DNA of 64,000 nt from Clostridia bacterium (lineage in GTDB: Bacteria > Bacillota > Clostridia > Oscillospirales > Acutalibacteraceae), in contig JAFYNR010000033.1 of assembly GCA_017548045.1 (NCBI GenBank), forward strand, positions 1 to 64,000, read 5' to 3'. The notes beneath the pieces are model-generated. The model worked only from the letters and a program-made list of their open reading frames with translations. It was not told where the DNA came from and searched no databases. Positions 7,481 through 16,391 of this stretch are shown here, one piece after another; position 1 is the stretch's first letter; each line of letters opens with the position of its first letter. A program made the position numbers and the translations under genes.

Positions 7481-10168
7481 TTATGCTATGGGAAGTGCTA
7501 CAACAGCCTTGAACAGGTCGCCGTCAATCTGCAGACCAAGTTTACCGTTCTGAAGTTCGCACAAATCCTTTGCTATTGAAAGACCGAGACCGCTTCCCTC
7601 ACCCGAGCGTGAAGCATCGCCTCTGACAAATCTGCGTGTCAGTTCTTCCGGTGAAATATCCAGAGGATTTTTTGAAACGTTCTTGAAAATCACAGAGCCG
7701 TATTCCGCACCTGCGGCAACGTCAATATAAACTCTTGTGCCTTCGAGAGCGTATTTGCGGATATTGGAGAAAAGATTTTCGATAACTCTTGAAATCTTCT
7801 GTGCATCCGCCATAACCATAACGGGCTCATCGGGCATTTTAAGCACAAGCTCAATGCCGTATTTTTTCAGCTCATCCTCGTGCTCCCCTGCCGACTGAGC
7901 CGCAAGCTCGCAAAGGTTAAGCCTGACGGAATGAATTTCCATTGCACCCGAGGATGCTTTTGAAGCCTCAACCAAATCCTCAATGAGTTTTTTCATCTTA
8001 TGTGCTTTTTCGTCAAGGACGGAAACATATTTAAGCGCGGTTTCATCCTGAATGTCACACTTTTTAAGCAGGTCAACGTAATTGACGATTGAGGTGAGGG
8101 GTGTTTTAAGGTCGTGAGAAACGTTTGTTATAAGCTCCGCCTTCATACGCTGATCTTTAACCGCACTGTCAACCGCATTCTGCAAGCCTTCCTGCATACA
8201 GAGAACATCCTCGGCAAAGCGCTTCATAAAGGGAGGCATATATTTCGTATCAATTCCCTTACCCATTTCACCCTTGCGGATATCGGAAACCGCCGCCATA
8301 ATTCTGTCAAGCGACACAATAAGCAGAACAACAAAAACCATTATTGCGGTATCGCCCATAATGCCCAGGATGAAAAGCACAAAACCGAACAATTCATCCC
8401 AACTGTATACCATTACTCCTGCAACAGTATAATAAATACCCGTCACTATTATAAACGCCGCCGTGATTATGCAGGCAAGCACCTTGAATTTTGTGCTCTG
8501 ACCCTTTGAATAGTCGCAGTTGAAGGCGTATTTTATTTTATCAACAATTCTCTTTACCCAATTCCAAAGCTTTCTGAAAATCCAGCCCACGGGCTTTAAG
8601 ATGACGCATATAAGAGAGTGCTTACGGAAGGTTTTGTTGCGGATGTTTCGGATAAGGCTTGCGGTAAGCCCCGTCCATACCGTGAAGAAAATTGCAACAA
8701 CCGCACCCGTCAGCAGGTTTGAATAAGGTGCCGCAGTGCAGATAAACGGAGTCAGCACGCCGCCGAGACCGTAATCGTCTGAAAGCATAAGCGGCTCAAA
8801 ATCGCAGCAGGCAATCATTACCGCACCGAAAACACAAAGCGCCATAACTCCGAGACCAAGCACGGAATTTATTTCAACGGGAACTTTATCGAAAAATTTG
8901 ATTTTAACGCTTCCGTCGGCAGACTTGCCTGCAACGGAAAGCAGGTAAATGCACAGCGCACAGGCAACCGCAAGGCAGATAAGCATTGCAAAAAGCAAGC
9001 CCGTCAGGGATGCATCCTTGTTGTAAACGGTAAACGAATATGAAATTGCCTGAAACGGGTCTGATTCAAAAGGCACATCAATGGCGAAATATGCGGATTT
9101 GTAGGTTTTGTTTTGAGTGTAGGTTTCCCATGAAAGGATTCCGCTGTCATACCATTTACCAAAAAGCCACTCGTGAATGGTTGCGAAGATACCCGTTGCG
9201 GCCTTGTTTTCAACGTCAACAAGGCTGTATTTGCCGTCGTTTACCCATTCAGCCCATATCCATCCGTTTTCGCCCTGCAATTTTGCAAGAATCATATTAT
9301 GGCTGTCATCGGCTTCAACACCGCAGTTTGTGAAAACCTTGCCGTTTTCGGCAATAACCGCATAGTTGACGCTCTTTACATTATCAAGCACATAGCTTGA
9401 ACGGATTGAATAATTCAAAGGAAAATCATATTCACCTTGGAGAGCATCCTGCCGCTGAGCCTCAATAATGGAAAGCACCGTTTCAAGAGTACATTCACCG
9501 TAGCAGGTGTAATCGCTGTAGCTGTTGAGAAGGCGAAGCGCTTCTGAAATCCGTGCCACATAATCGGGCGTATTGCCCGTTTCATAAGGGTCATAATAAA
9601 CAATGCCCCTCTCGGTTTCGGGAACTTCAATGGGTACGGAAATACTGCCGTCAATGCCTGTCGTTTCAACCGCCGTTACTTCCTCCTCATAGGAATGAAC
9701 AAACTCGTGATCCGAAAACTGGCTGTAGCTGATGAATTCGCCGTTGAACGTCATAAAATAACGGACTCCGTTATAATCCAGCATATAGCGGTAACGGTTC
9801 TGCGCATCAACAAAAACCTTTATGCCCGAATTATCAAGCAGGGTCATTGCATCGGTCACTTTCTTGACATCATCATCATATTCTGCGGAAATTTCCTTTG
9901 CCCTTCCGGTCAGCAGCCATTCCTCAAAGGTGCCTCTGTTGTTTTTCTCCGCCACGTTCAGCACATCAATGATGTATCTGTTCATCTGATTGCGGAAGGA
10001 TGCCGTGTTTGTGAAATCCTCGGGATGAGCGAAGATGTTGAAATTTGCAAAGCCTTTGATGAATAGCCCTGCAAAGTTGCCTGCAAGGAAGAACGTCAAA
10101 ACCGCAAGCAGGAAGGCAACGGTTTTGGTTGCCTTGTTGTACTTAATATTTTTCCATTTTGTATCCAA
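7481..10168 (-). CDS. Membrane sensor histidine kinase
   Basis: About 895 residues. One membrane segment near the N terminus is followed by an extracytoplasmic domain of about 330 residues, then five to six more membrane segments (roughly residues 400-660), a HisKA region with NVSHDLKTPLTS (phospho-accepting His) and an ATPase domain with NLFSNIRKYA (N box) and GSGLGLSIAKDL (G2 box). It autophosphorylates and passes phosphate to the response regulator encoded directly upstream. Start choice: a GTG at 10225 would overlap the regulator gene by 83 bases with a poor site. TTG at 10168 has AGGTGG about nine bases upstream and gives a 26-base overlap, so I prefer it, with reservation. The ligand is unknown. 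The multi-pass sensor module is unusually large for a class I kinase. Confidence 0.85.
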   Translation of the reverse strand: MDTKWKNIKYNKATKTVAFLLAVLTFFLAGNFAGLFIKGFANFNIFAHPEDFTNTASFRNQMNRYIIDVLNVAEKNNRGTFEEWLLTGRAKEISAEYDDDVKKVTDAMTLLDNSGIKVFVDAQNRYRYMLDYNGVRYFMTFNGEFISYSQFSDHEFVHSYEEEVTAVETTGIDGSISVPIEVPETERGIVYYDPYETGNTPDYVARISEALRLLNSYSDYTCYGECTLETVLSIIEAQRQDALQGEYDFPLNYSIRSSYVLDNVKSVNYAVIAENGKVFTNCGVEADDSHNMILAKLQGENGWIWAEWVNDGKYSLVDVENKAATGIFATIHEWLFGKWYDSGILSWETYTQNKTYKSAYFAIDVPFESDPFQAISYSFTVYNKDASLTGLLFAMLICLAVACALCIYLLSVAGKSADGSVKIKFFDKVPVEINSVLGLGVMALCVFGAVMIACCDFEPLMLSDDYGLGGVLTPFICTAAPYSNLLTGAVVAIFFTVWTGLTASLIRNIRNKTFRKHSLICVILKPVGWIFRKLWNWVKRIVDKIKYAFNCDYSKGQSTKFKVLACIITAAFIIVTGIYYTVAGVMVYSWDELFGFVLFILGIMGDTAIMVFVVLLIVSLDRIMAAVSDIRKGEMGKGIDTKYMPPFMKRFAEDVLCMQEGLQNAVDSAVKDQRMKAELITNVSHDLKTPLTSIVNYVDLLKKCDIQDETALKYVSVLDEKAHKMKKLIEDLVEASKASSGAMEIHSVRLNLCELAAQSAGEHEDELKKYGIELVLKMPDEPVMVMADAQKISRVIENLFSNIRKYALEGTRVYIDVAAGAEYGSVIFKNVSKNPLDISPEELTRRFVRGDASRSGEGSGLGLSIAKDLCELQNGKLGLQIDGDLFKAVVALPIA

Positions 10169-10832
10169 TGCCCCACACCACCTGTAAATATTTTGGCTCC
10201 TTGGGATTGATTTCAATTTTTTCACGGATCCTGTTGATATGTACCGTCACCGTTTTTTCAGAGTAGCCCGCAGGCTCATTCCATACCGCCTCGTAAATCT
10301 GTCCCGTTGAAAAAACTCTTCCCAGATTTTCCATAAAGAAGTTGACAATTTTATATTCCGTTGCGGTAAGCTTCACCTTTTCACCGTCAACGGTCAGCTC
10401 CTTTGCAAGAGTATCAAGAGAAAGTCCCCCCGTTGTTATAACTCCCTCCTTCTTCTCCATTGCACCAAGTGAGGTGTAGCGTCTTATCTGTGACTTGACC
10501 CTTGCCATAAGTTCAAGAGGATTAAAGGGCTTTGTCACATAATCATCCGCACCGAAGGACAGACCGGTTATCTTATCGGTATCCTCACTTTTTGCAGAAA
10601 GAAGAATGATGGGAATATTAAGCTTTTCACGCATCCTGACAGTTGCACGAAGGCCATCCATCCCCGGCATCATGATATCAAGAATAACACAATGAACCTC
10701 GTTATTCTTAACCTGTTCAAGAGCCTGAACGCCGTTTTCGGCTTTGAGAACATTATATCCCTCTAATTTCAGATAAATTTCAACGGATTCAAGAATTGCA
10801 ACGTCATCGTCGCAAACGAGTACGGTATACAT
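10143..10832 (-). CDS. OmpR/PhoB-family response regulator
   Basis: A 229-residue protein of standard length. The receiver domain (residues 1-120) has the acidic pair in VCDDD, phospho-acceptor Asp52 in ILDIMMPG, and Lys101 in VTKPF. The winged-helix DNA-binding domain (about residues 130-229) ends with the usual VWGIGYKME. It is phosphorylated by the kinase gene that starts inside its 3' end; the overlap implies translational coupling. The target genes cannot be read from the sequence. The pair is separated from the pectin genes downstream by a strong terminator, so control of those genes would have to be in trans. Confidence 0.93.
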   Translation of the reverse strand: MYTVLVCDDDVAILESVEIYLKLEGYNVLKAENGVQALEQVKNNEVHCVILDIMMPGMDGLRATVRMREKLNIPIILLSAKSEDTDKITGLSFGADDYVTKPFNPLELMARVKSQIRRYTSLGAMEKKEGVITTGGLSLDTLAKELTVDGEKVKLTATEYKIVNFFMENLGRVFSTGQIYEAVWNEPAGYSEKTVTVHINRIREKIEINPKEPKYLQVVWGIGYKMEKY

Positions 10833-10923
10833 TTTTTCACCTCTGAAAATTCAATCCCACGGAACAATTATGATTATAGGGGATGTAAATTACAAATAAA
10901 CAACCAAAAAAGTAACAAATTTA

Positions 10924-11532
10924 TTAAGGTTTCAGAATTCCTGCTTTGATTGAGGTATTTATGATACCTTCAACAATGTGCCACAGCTCGGGAGTTGCGG
11001 TGCGGATTATATCCATACGCTTGTAAATCTTATCCGATGTCACATCCCCCATTTTCCAGGTATGACCATCCGTAAGATAATTGAGAATAAGAGGCTGAAT
11101 GCGGTCTATGGCATTTGCATATTTGCTTTCTGCCGTCTCCATAGCCTCAAATTCATCCCAGAGTTCACGGATTTCTCCGCCCTGAACGGGGGCAAGCATA
11201 CCGAAAAGCTTCTCCGCCGCCTGAATTTCTCTCTCGTGCTTATCCTCATTGCCTTTGACGTCATAGGCAAAAGTATCCCCTGCATAAACCTCAATAAGGT
11301 CGTGGATAAGTGCGATTTTCAGCACTCGCTCAATATCAATTTTCTCTGCACTGTATTCTTCAAGCAGCATTGCAAGCATTGCCAGATGCCAGGAATGCTC
11401 CGCATCGTTCTCACGCCTTGAGCCGTCGGCAAGCAGGTTGCGGCGGAAAATGTTTTTCATTTCATCTATGGTTATTGCAAATTTAATCTGATTGTGGATT
11501 TTCTCGTTTTTTATAAATGTGAAATCTGTCAC
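10924..11532 (-). CDS. HD-domain hydrolase, 5'-deoxynucleotidase-like
   Basis: About 202 residues with the HD metal-binding pattern: H in AEHSWHLA (near residue 47), HD in ALIHDLIE (near residue 77) and a distal D in NAIDRIQP (near residue 140). This layout matches the YfbR/HDDC2 group, which removes phosphate from deoxynucleoside monophosphates. The start is taken as GTG at 11532 because TGAGGTGAT lies at a normal distance; a GTG three codons upstream would overlap that site. It is transcribed divergently from the Nudix gene across about 90 bases. A nucleotide-pool role fits both genes, but the exact substrate is inference. Confidence 0.78.
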   Translation of the reverse strand: MTDFTFIKNEKIHNQIKFAITIDEMKNIFRRNLLADGSRRENDAEHSWHLAMLAMLLEEYSAEKIDIERVLKIALIHDLIEVYAGDTFAYDVKGNEDKHEREIQAAEKLFGMLAPVQGGEIRELWDEFEAMETAESKYANAIDRIQPLILNYLTDGHTWKMGDVTSDKIYKRMDIIRTATPELWHIVEGIINTSIKAGILKP

Positions 11533-11622
11533 AAAAATCACCTCAGATTCATTATATCACACAGTTGCAACATATTCAATTTTATGTTAGTATTTCATTA
11601 CATTATATATAGGGGTATTTAT

Positions 11623-12090
11623 ATGAGAACAGAAAAAGGTACTGTTGAGTTTACCAATATGATTATGGTTGAAGATAAAGAAACAGGCAGGGTGCTCGTG
11701 CAGGAAAGAAGAAAAAGCTGGACGGGTCTTTCCTTCCCCGGAGGTCACGTTGAGCCTTTTGAAAGCATTGTTGACTCCGCAAAACGTGAAGTGAAGGAAG
11801 AAACAGGGCTTGACGTTGAAAATCTGCATCAGTGCGGCGTTATTCACTGGGTACACAAAACCCGTGGCGACAGATATATAGTTTTTCTTTTCAGAACCTC
11901 AGATTTCAGCGGTGAACTCCTTTCCGAAACCGACGAAGGCAGGGTTTTCTGGATTGATATTGATGAACTGAAAAATGAAAAGCTTTCAAAGAATTTCGGA
12001 AATTATATTCCGATGTTCTTAAACGATGACTTAAACGAAGCCTACGGCTTATGGCACGAGGATGATGAAGATATTCTGATTTATAAATAA
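11623..12090 (+). CDS. Nudix hydrolase, MutT-like
   Basis: A 155-residue protein with a complete Nudix box, beginning GGHVEPFES and continuing to REVKEETGL (residues about 40-62). The substrate pocket residues and the tail (WHEDDEDILIYK) resemble 8-oxo-dGTP diphosphatases of Firmicutes. It would hydrolyse a nucleoside diphosphate-X compound to the monophosphate, most likely cleaning oxidised nucleotides. Start at 11623, with AGGGG six bases upstream; the open frame extends further 5' but without a site. It ends at a terminator shared with rpsU. Family certain, substrate inferred. Confidence 0.85.
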   Translation: MRTEKGTVEFTNMIMVEDKETGRVLVQERRKSWTGLSFPGGHVEPFESIVDSAKREVKEETGLDVENLHQCGVIHWVHKTRGDRYIVFLFRTSDFSGELLSETDEGRVFWIDIDELKNEKLSKNFGNYIPMFLNDDLNEAYGLWHEDDEDILIYK

Positions 12091-12100
12091 AAACAAAAAA

Positions 12101-12122
12101 GCCCACCGAAAATTCGGTGGGC
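12101..12122. terminator. Bidirectional terminator between the Nudix gene and rpsU
   Basis: GCCCACCGAA pairs with TTCGGTGGGC. An A-run precedes the stem and T-rich sequence follows it, so it serves both convergent genes. Confidence 0.85.
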
Positions 12123-12141
12123 TTCAGTTTTGCGTTTTCAA

Positions 12142-12318
12142 TTACTTGAACTTACGCTTACGAGCTGCCTCTGACTTCTTCTTTCTCTTAACAGAAGGCT
12201 TCTCATAGTGCTCTCTTTTGCGAACCTCCTGAATAACGCCGTCTCTTGAAGTCTGTCTCTTAAATCTTCTGAGTGCGTTTTCGAGTGACTCGCCTTCCTT
12301 AACTTTTACCTGACTCAA
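12142..12318 (-). CDS. rpsU: 30S ribosomal protein S21
   Basis: A 58-residue basic protein starting [18 protein letters not shown], the standard S21 opening, and ending with a lysine/arginine-rich tail ([15 protein letters not shown]). S21 sits on the small-subunit platform and helps initiation. The start is TTG at 12318: GGGGAGGG lies six bases upstream. The in-frame ATG at 12336 would place that site inside the coding region and add six residues not seen in S21. It is a single-gene unit with its own promoter and terminator. Confidence 0.95.
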   Translation of the reverse strand: MSQVKVKEGESLENALRRFKRQTSRDGVIQEVRKREHYEKPSVKRKKKSEAARKRKFK

Positions 12319-12370
12319 TGTATTCCCTCCCCTCATTTAATTAGGGACTAATTTTCATAGCTTGAAGGAC

Positions 12371-12400
12371 ATTATACTATATATTCACCCTGCTTGTCAA
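12371..12400 (-). promoter_or_regulatory. rpsU promoter
   Basis: On the minus strand TTGACA and TATAAT are separated by 18 bases, about 50 bases upstream of the TTG start. Confidence 0.7.
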
Positions 12401-12427
12401 CCTAAAATTATTAATTTTTTGTGTCAA

Positions 12428-14851
12428 TCAGGGACGAACAACGATGTTGACAAGTCTGCCCTTTACGTAAAGCTCTTTAACGATTGTCATACCGCTGATT
12501 GCCTCTGCAATCTTTTCAAGGCTCTTTGCGGCGGCAATGGCTTCGTCAGCACTTGCTTCTGCGGCGATAACGAGCTTTTCTCTTACCTTGCCGTTAATCT
12601 GAACAGCAATCTCGATTTCGTTGTCAACACACTTTGTTTCGTCGTAGGTGGGCCAGCTTTCAAATGCGATTGTTTCGCTGTGACCAAGCATTTCCCAGAT
12701 TTCCTCGCAGATATGGGGTGCAATGGGGCTGAGTGCCCTGATAAAGCCCTCTGCAAATTCCTTGGGACAGCTGTCTGCTTTATAAACCGCATTAACAAAA
12801 ATCATCATCTGGCTGATTGCCGTATTGAAGGCAAGATTTTCAAAGTCATTTGTAACCTTGCGGATTGTAACATTATAGATTTTTTCAAGCTCGGCATATT
12901 TGCTGTCGTTTATCTTTGATTCTTCGGTGAAGAAATTCCAGACTCTTGAAAGAAAACGCTTTGCGCCCTCAACACCCTGATTGCTCCAAGGCTTTGAAGC
13001 TTCAAGGGGACCCATAAACATTTCGTAAAGGCGGAGTGTATCTGCACCGTAATCACGGACAATATCTGACGGATTAACTACAAATTCGGGGAATCTCTTG
13101 CCCATCTTGATGCCGTTTGAGCCCAGAATCATACCCTGATGAACAAGCTTCTTGAAAGGCTCTTTAACAGGCGAAACACCCTCGTTATATAAAAATCTGT
13201 TCCAGATTCTTGAATACATAAGATGACCTACCGCGTGCTCGGGGCCGCCCACATAAAGGTCAACGGGAAGCCAATGTTTAAGAAGCTCGGGGTCACAGAT
13301 TTCTTTGTCGTTATTCGGGTCAATGTATCTCATAAAATACCAGCTTGAACCTGCCGAGCCGGGCATTGTTGAGGTTTCGCGCTTGCCCTTGACACCGTTC
13401 TTCTCAACAAGCTTCCATTCCTCTGCATTTTCAAGAGGTGCCTGACCGTTCTTGCCCTTGTATTCCTCCAGCTCGGGAAGAACAAGGGGAAGCTCATCAT
13501 CATCAAGAACATGGATTTCGCCGTCGTCGGTATAGTAAACGGGAACGGGTTCTCCCCAATAACGCTGTCTTGCAAAAATCCACTCACGGAAATGATAGTT
13601 GACCTTTCTCTTGGCAACACCCATTTTCTCAAGCTTCTGAGTGATTGCTTCCTTTGCTTCCTCAACGGTAAGACCTGTAAATTCCTCGGAATTGATAAGC
13701 TTGCAGCCCTTGCCGAGATAGCTGCCCTTTTCAAAAGCACATTCTGAAACATCCGCGCCTTCAATAACCTGAATCATGGGAATGTTATGTACCTGTGCAT
13801 ATTCAAAGTCGCGCTGATCGTGGCTGGGAACCGCCATAACAGCACCCGTACCGTAGCTTGCAAGAACAAAGTCACCGATATAAACGGGAACTTCCTTGCC
13901 GTTTACGGGATTTATGGCATATATGCCTTTAAGCGGACAGCCCGATTTTGTTTTGTTGAGATCGGTACGGTCCATATCGGACTTTTTAACAGTTTCCTGA
14001 ATATAGGCATTAACCTCATCTTTGTTTTCGATTCTGGGCATAAGCTCCTTTACAAGGTCGCCGTCGGGAGCCATAACCATAAAGGTTATGCCGTATATGG
14101 TTTCGATACAGGTTGTGAAAATTGAGAACTTGCCGCCGCCCACAAGATTGAATTCAACCTCAACGCCGGTGCTTTTGCCAATCCAATGGCGCTGCATATC
14201 CTTTGTTGACTCAGGCCAATCTATTTCATTAAGACCGTCAAGAAGCTCCTCGGCAAATGCAACCTGATCAATAACCCACTGCTTCATATTCTTACGGATT
14301 ACGGGGTAACCGCCGCGCTCACTCTTGCCGTCAATAACTTCATCGTTGGCAAGAACCGTGCCGAGCTCCTCGCACCAATTAACGGGGATATCAACAAGCT
14401 TTGCATAGCCTTTAAGATAAAGCTGCTTGAAAATCCACTGTGTCCACTTATAGTATGAGGGGTCTGATGTGGCAATCATCTTTGACCAATCATAGTCAAA
14501 TCCAAGCTCTTTGAGCTGCTTTGAGAAGGTCTGAATGTTTTCCTGAGTAAATCCGTTGGGATGATTGCCTGTTTTAACAGCATACTGTTCGGCAGGCAGA
14601 CCGAAAGAATCGTAGCCCATAGGATGAAGAACATTGTAGCCCTGCATTCTTTTCATTCTTGAAACGATATCCGTAGCTGTATAGCCTTCGGGATGACCCG
14701 CATGAAGACCTACACCCGAGGGATAGGGGAACATATCAAGAACATAATATTTGGGCTTTGAGAAATCCCACACATCTGTTTTGAATGTGCCGTGATCCTC
14801 CCAATATTTCTGCCACTTTTTTTCTATATTAGCGTAATCATAATAAGCCAT
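12428..14851 (-). CDS. leuS: Leucyl-tRNA synthetase
   Basis: An 807-residue class Ia synthetase of normal length that charges tRNA-Leu in the cytoplasm. The HIGH motif is HAGH (residues 50-53, within FPYPSGVGLHAGHPEG). The editing domain occupies roughly residues 220-420. The KMSKS loop reads KMGKR near residue 582, a variant common in low-GC bacteria by my recollection, and is followed by a tRNA-binding helical domain. AGAGG lies upstream of the ATG. It is the last gene of the ABC, nadD-yqeK, rsfS, leuS series, 20 bases after rsfS. No T-box leader fits in that gap, so it depends on the operon's promoter or on read-through. Confidence 0.97.
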   Translation of the reverse strand: MAYYDYANIEKKWQKYWEDHGTFKTDVWDFSKPKYYVLDMFPYPSGVGLHAGHPEGYTATDIVSRMKRMQGYNVLHPMGYDSFGLPAEQYAVKTGNHPNGFTQENIQTFSKQLKELGFDYDWSKMIATSDPSYYKWTQWIFKQLYLKGYAKLVDIPVNWCEELGTVLANDEVIDGKSERGGYPVIRKNMKQWVIDQVAFAEELLDGLNEIDWPESTKDMQRHWIGKSTGVEVEFNLVGGGKFSIFTTCIETIYGITFMVMAPDGDLVKELMPRIENKDEVNAYIQETVKKSDMDRTDLNKTKSGCPLKGIYAINPVNGKEVPVYIGDFVLASYGTGAVMAVPSHDQRDFEYAQVHNIPMIQVIEGADVSECAFEKGSYLGKGCKLINSEEFTGLTVEEAKEAITQKLEKMGVAKRKVNYHFREWIFARQRYWGEPVPVYYTDDGEIHVLDDDELPLVLPELEEYKGKNGQAPLENAEEWKLVEKNGVKGKRETSTMPGSAGSSWYFMRYIDPNNDKEICDPELLKHWLPVDLYVGGPEHAVGHLMYSRIWNRFLYNEGVSPVKEPFKKLVHQGMILGSNGIKMGKRFPEFVVNPSDIVRDYGADTLRLYEMFMGPLEASKPWSNQGVEGAKRFLSRVWNFFTEESKINDSKYAELEKIYNVTIRKVTNDFENLAFNTAISQMMIFVNAVYKADSCPKEFAEGFIRALSPIAPHICEEIWEMLGHSETIAFESWPTYDETKCVDNEIEIAVQINGKVREKLVIAAEASADEAIAAAKSLEKIAEAISGMTIVKELYVKGRLVNIVVRP

Positions 14852-14871
14852 TTCAATTCAACCTCTTTAAA

Positions 14872-15234
14872 TTAATCTTCTGTAATTACATCGCTTAAAT
14901 CAATAACGCTTGCATCTGCCCAGAGGCGTTCAAGGTTATAATAATTTCTGTCTTCGTGCTGGAATACGTGAACGATAACCGTACCGTAGTCAATAAGAAT
15001 CCAGCCTGTTGCTCTGCCTTCGATGTGTTCGGGGTCAATACCCAGACGCTGCTTGATTTCGTATTCAACGTCATCTGCAAGAGCCTTTACATGGGTGTTT
15101 GAAGTACCGGAAGCAATAACAAAATAATCTGAAACGATTGTTACCTCCTCGGTTTTGATTGCCACGATATCCATGGCCTTTTTCTCGTCAAGAACCTTTG
15201 CTATTTCTTTGACAAGAACTGCGGGATCTGTCAT
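14872..15234 (-). CDS. rsfS: Ribosomal silencing factor RsfS
   Basis: About 120 residues with the RsfS/Iojap pattern: DIVAIKTEEVTIVSDYFVIASG followed by GWILIDYGTVIVHVF and YYNLERLW. RsfS binds uL14 on the 50S subunit and blocks subunit joining when nutrients are low. The upstream nadD-yqeK stop codon overlaps an ATG at 15240 (TAATG), but AAAGG is better spaced for the ATG two codons downstream at 15234, which I use. The order nadD, yqeK, rsfS is a widespread Firmicutes arrangement, here followed by leuS. Confidence 0.93.
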   Translation of the reverse strand: MTDPAVLVKEIAKVLDEKKAMDIVAIKTEEVTIVSDYFVIASGTSNTHVKALADDVEYEIKQRLGIDPEHIEGRATGWILIDYGTVIVHVFQHEDRNYYNLERLWADASVIDLSDVITED

Positions 15235-15239
15235 ATACA

Positions 15240-16391
15240 TTATCCTTTCAAGTGTAAAATCATATCGTTATAGCAATCAACGGTTGCCGGGTGAACGGGC
15301 AAATCCGCTGAAACCAATTTTTTTATTGTGTAGCGTGCAGTATAAAGTATCGCTTCCTCAAGGCTTGTCTGAGCAAGCTTACGGACAACGCCCACATCGG
15401 GGTAGCTTCTGTCCACAGAAATGAAATCCGCAATATATACCACCTTTTCAAGCAGGGTCATATCTGCCCTACCCGTGGTGTGCCATCTGACGGCGCCGAG
15501 AATTTCTTCATCGTCGGTGATTCCTTCCGATTTCAGAAATGCCGCACCCGTTATCTGATGCCAGACCTTCGGGTTTGTAAGTTCAAGCTTTGAAAAACAT
15601 TCTCCCGATTTTTCAAGCACTGCAAAATGCTCATCGGCGGAAGCGTTTTTCATAACATCGTGAAGCAGACCTGCCAGCCTTGCCTTTTCGGTATCCGCAC
15701 CGTAACGCTGCGCAAGGGTTGCCGCACATTCGCTGACGCACTCGCTGTGGTTTATTCTGTATCCGTCAAGCTTCGGGTAAAGAATTTTTCTGTATTCCGA
15801 AAGTCCGTCGTCGTAAAGGTCGTTATCTTCGATATACCGACACACCTTTTCATCAAGCAAATCCGTTTCTCCCTCGCCTGCAATTATGCGGCGAAGCTGA
15901 GTTGAGCTGACTTCAAAAGGCTCAATGTCAAGAATAACAAATCTTTCTTTCTGCTCCTGCGTATATGCCGAAAGGTCGGGCACAAAGCCTTTTTCCCTTG
16001 AAGCGGCACAGATATGAGCAAGTGTCAGAATTTCTTCCCAGCAATACCACTGATTAAACGTTGAAAGCATATCCGAGCCAATTATGAAATAAAACTCATC
16101 GTCGGGATAAAGCTTTTTAAGTTCACGCAGAGTTTCGACGGTGTAGCTTTTATCGCCTCTGTCAAGCTCCATTGAGGAAATTTCATAAAAATCTCCCTCA
16201 AATGCAAGACGGCACATTTCCATACGGTCATTTCCACTTGCAAGTTTGCCCGGAATTTTATGGGGCGGTATGCAGGAAGGAATAATCAGCATTCTGTCAA
16301 GCCCCAGAAATTCAGCCGCCTTTTCCGCAAGCCGTGTATGTCCTTTGTGGGGAGGATTGAAGGTGCCTCCGAAAATTCCTGTTTTCATCAT
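15240..16391 (-). CDS. nadD: NadD-YqeK fusion: nicotinate-nucleotide adenylyltransferase plus HD phosphohydrolase
   Basis: A 383-residue two-domain protein. Residues 1-195 are NadD: GIFGGTFNPPHKGH carries the nucleotidyltransferase HxxH, and the SSTQLRR motif is near residue 165. It makes deamido-NAD from nicotinate mononucleotide and ATP. Residues 200-383 are YqeK: HSECVSECA, GLLHDVMK (HD pair) and VRWHTTGR match the family that hydrolyses diadenosine tetraphosphate. The two are usually adjacent separate genes, and here they are one frame without an internal stop. The start overlaps the permease stop (ATGA). nadE at 29420 is another NAD-synthesis gene in the same window. Confidence 0.93.
   Translation of the reverse strand: MMKTGIFGGTFNPPHKGHTRLAEKAAEFLGLDRMLIIPSCIPPHKIPGKLASGNDRMEMCRLAFEGDFYEISSMELDRGDKSYTVETLRELKKLYPDDEFYFIIGSDMLSTFNQWYCWEEILTLAHICAASREKGFVPDLSAYTQEQKERFVILDIEPFEVSSTQLRRIIAGEGETDLLDEKVCRYIEDNDLYDDGLSEYRKILYPKLDGYRINHSECVSECAATLAQRYGADTEKARLAGLLHDVMKNASADEHFAVLEKSGECFSKLELTNPKVWHQITGAAFLKSEGITDDEEILGAVRWHTTGRADMTLLEKVVYIADFISVDRSYPDVGVVRKLAQTSLEEAILYTARYTIKKLVSADLPVHPATVDCYNDMILHLKG

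Noticed and set aside
14852-14871. T-box riboswitch before leuS
   Set aside because: Only 20 bases separate rsfS and leuS; there is no room for a leader with specifier and antiterminator.
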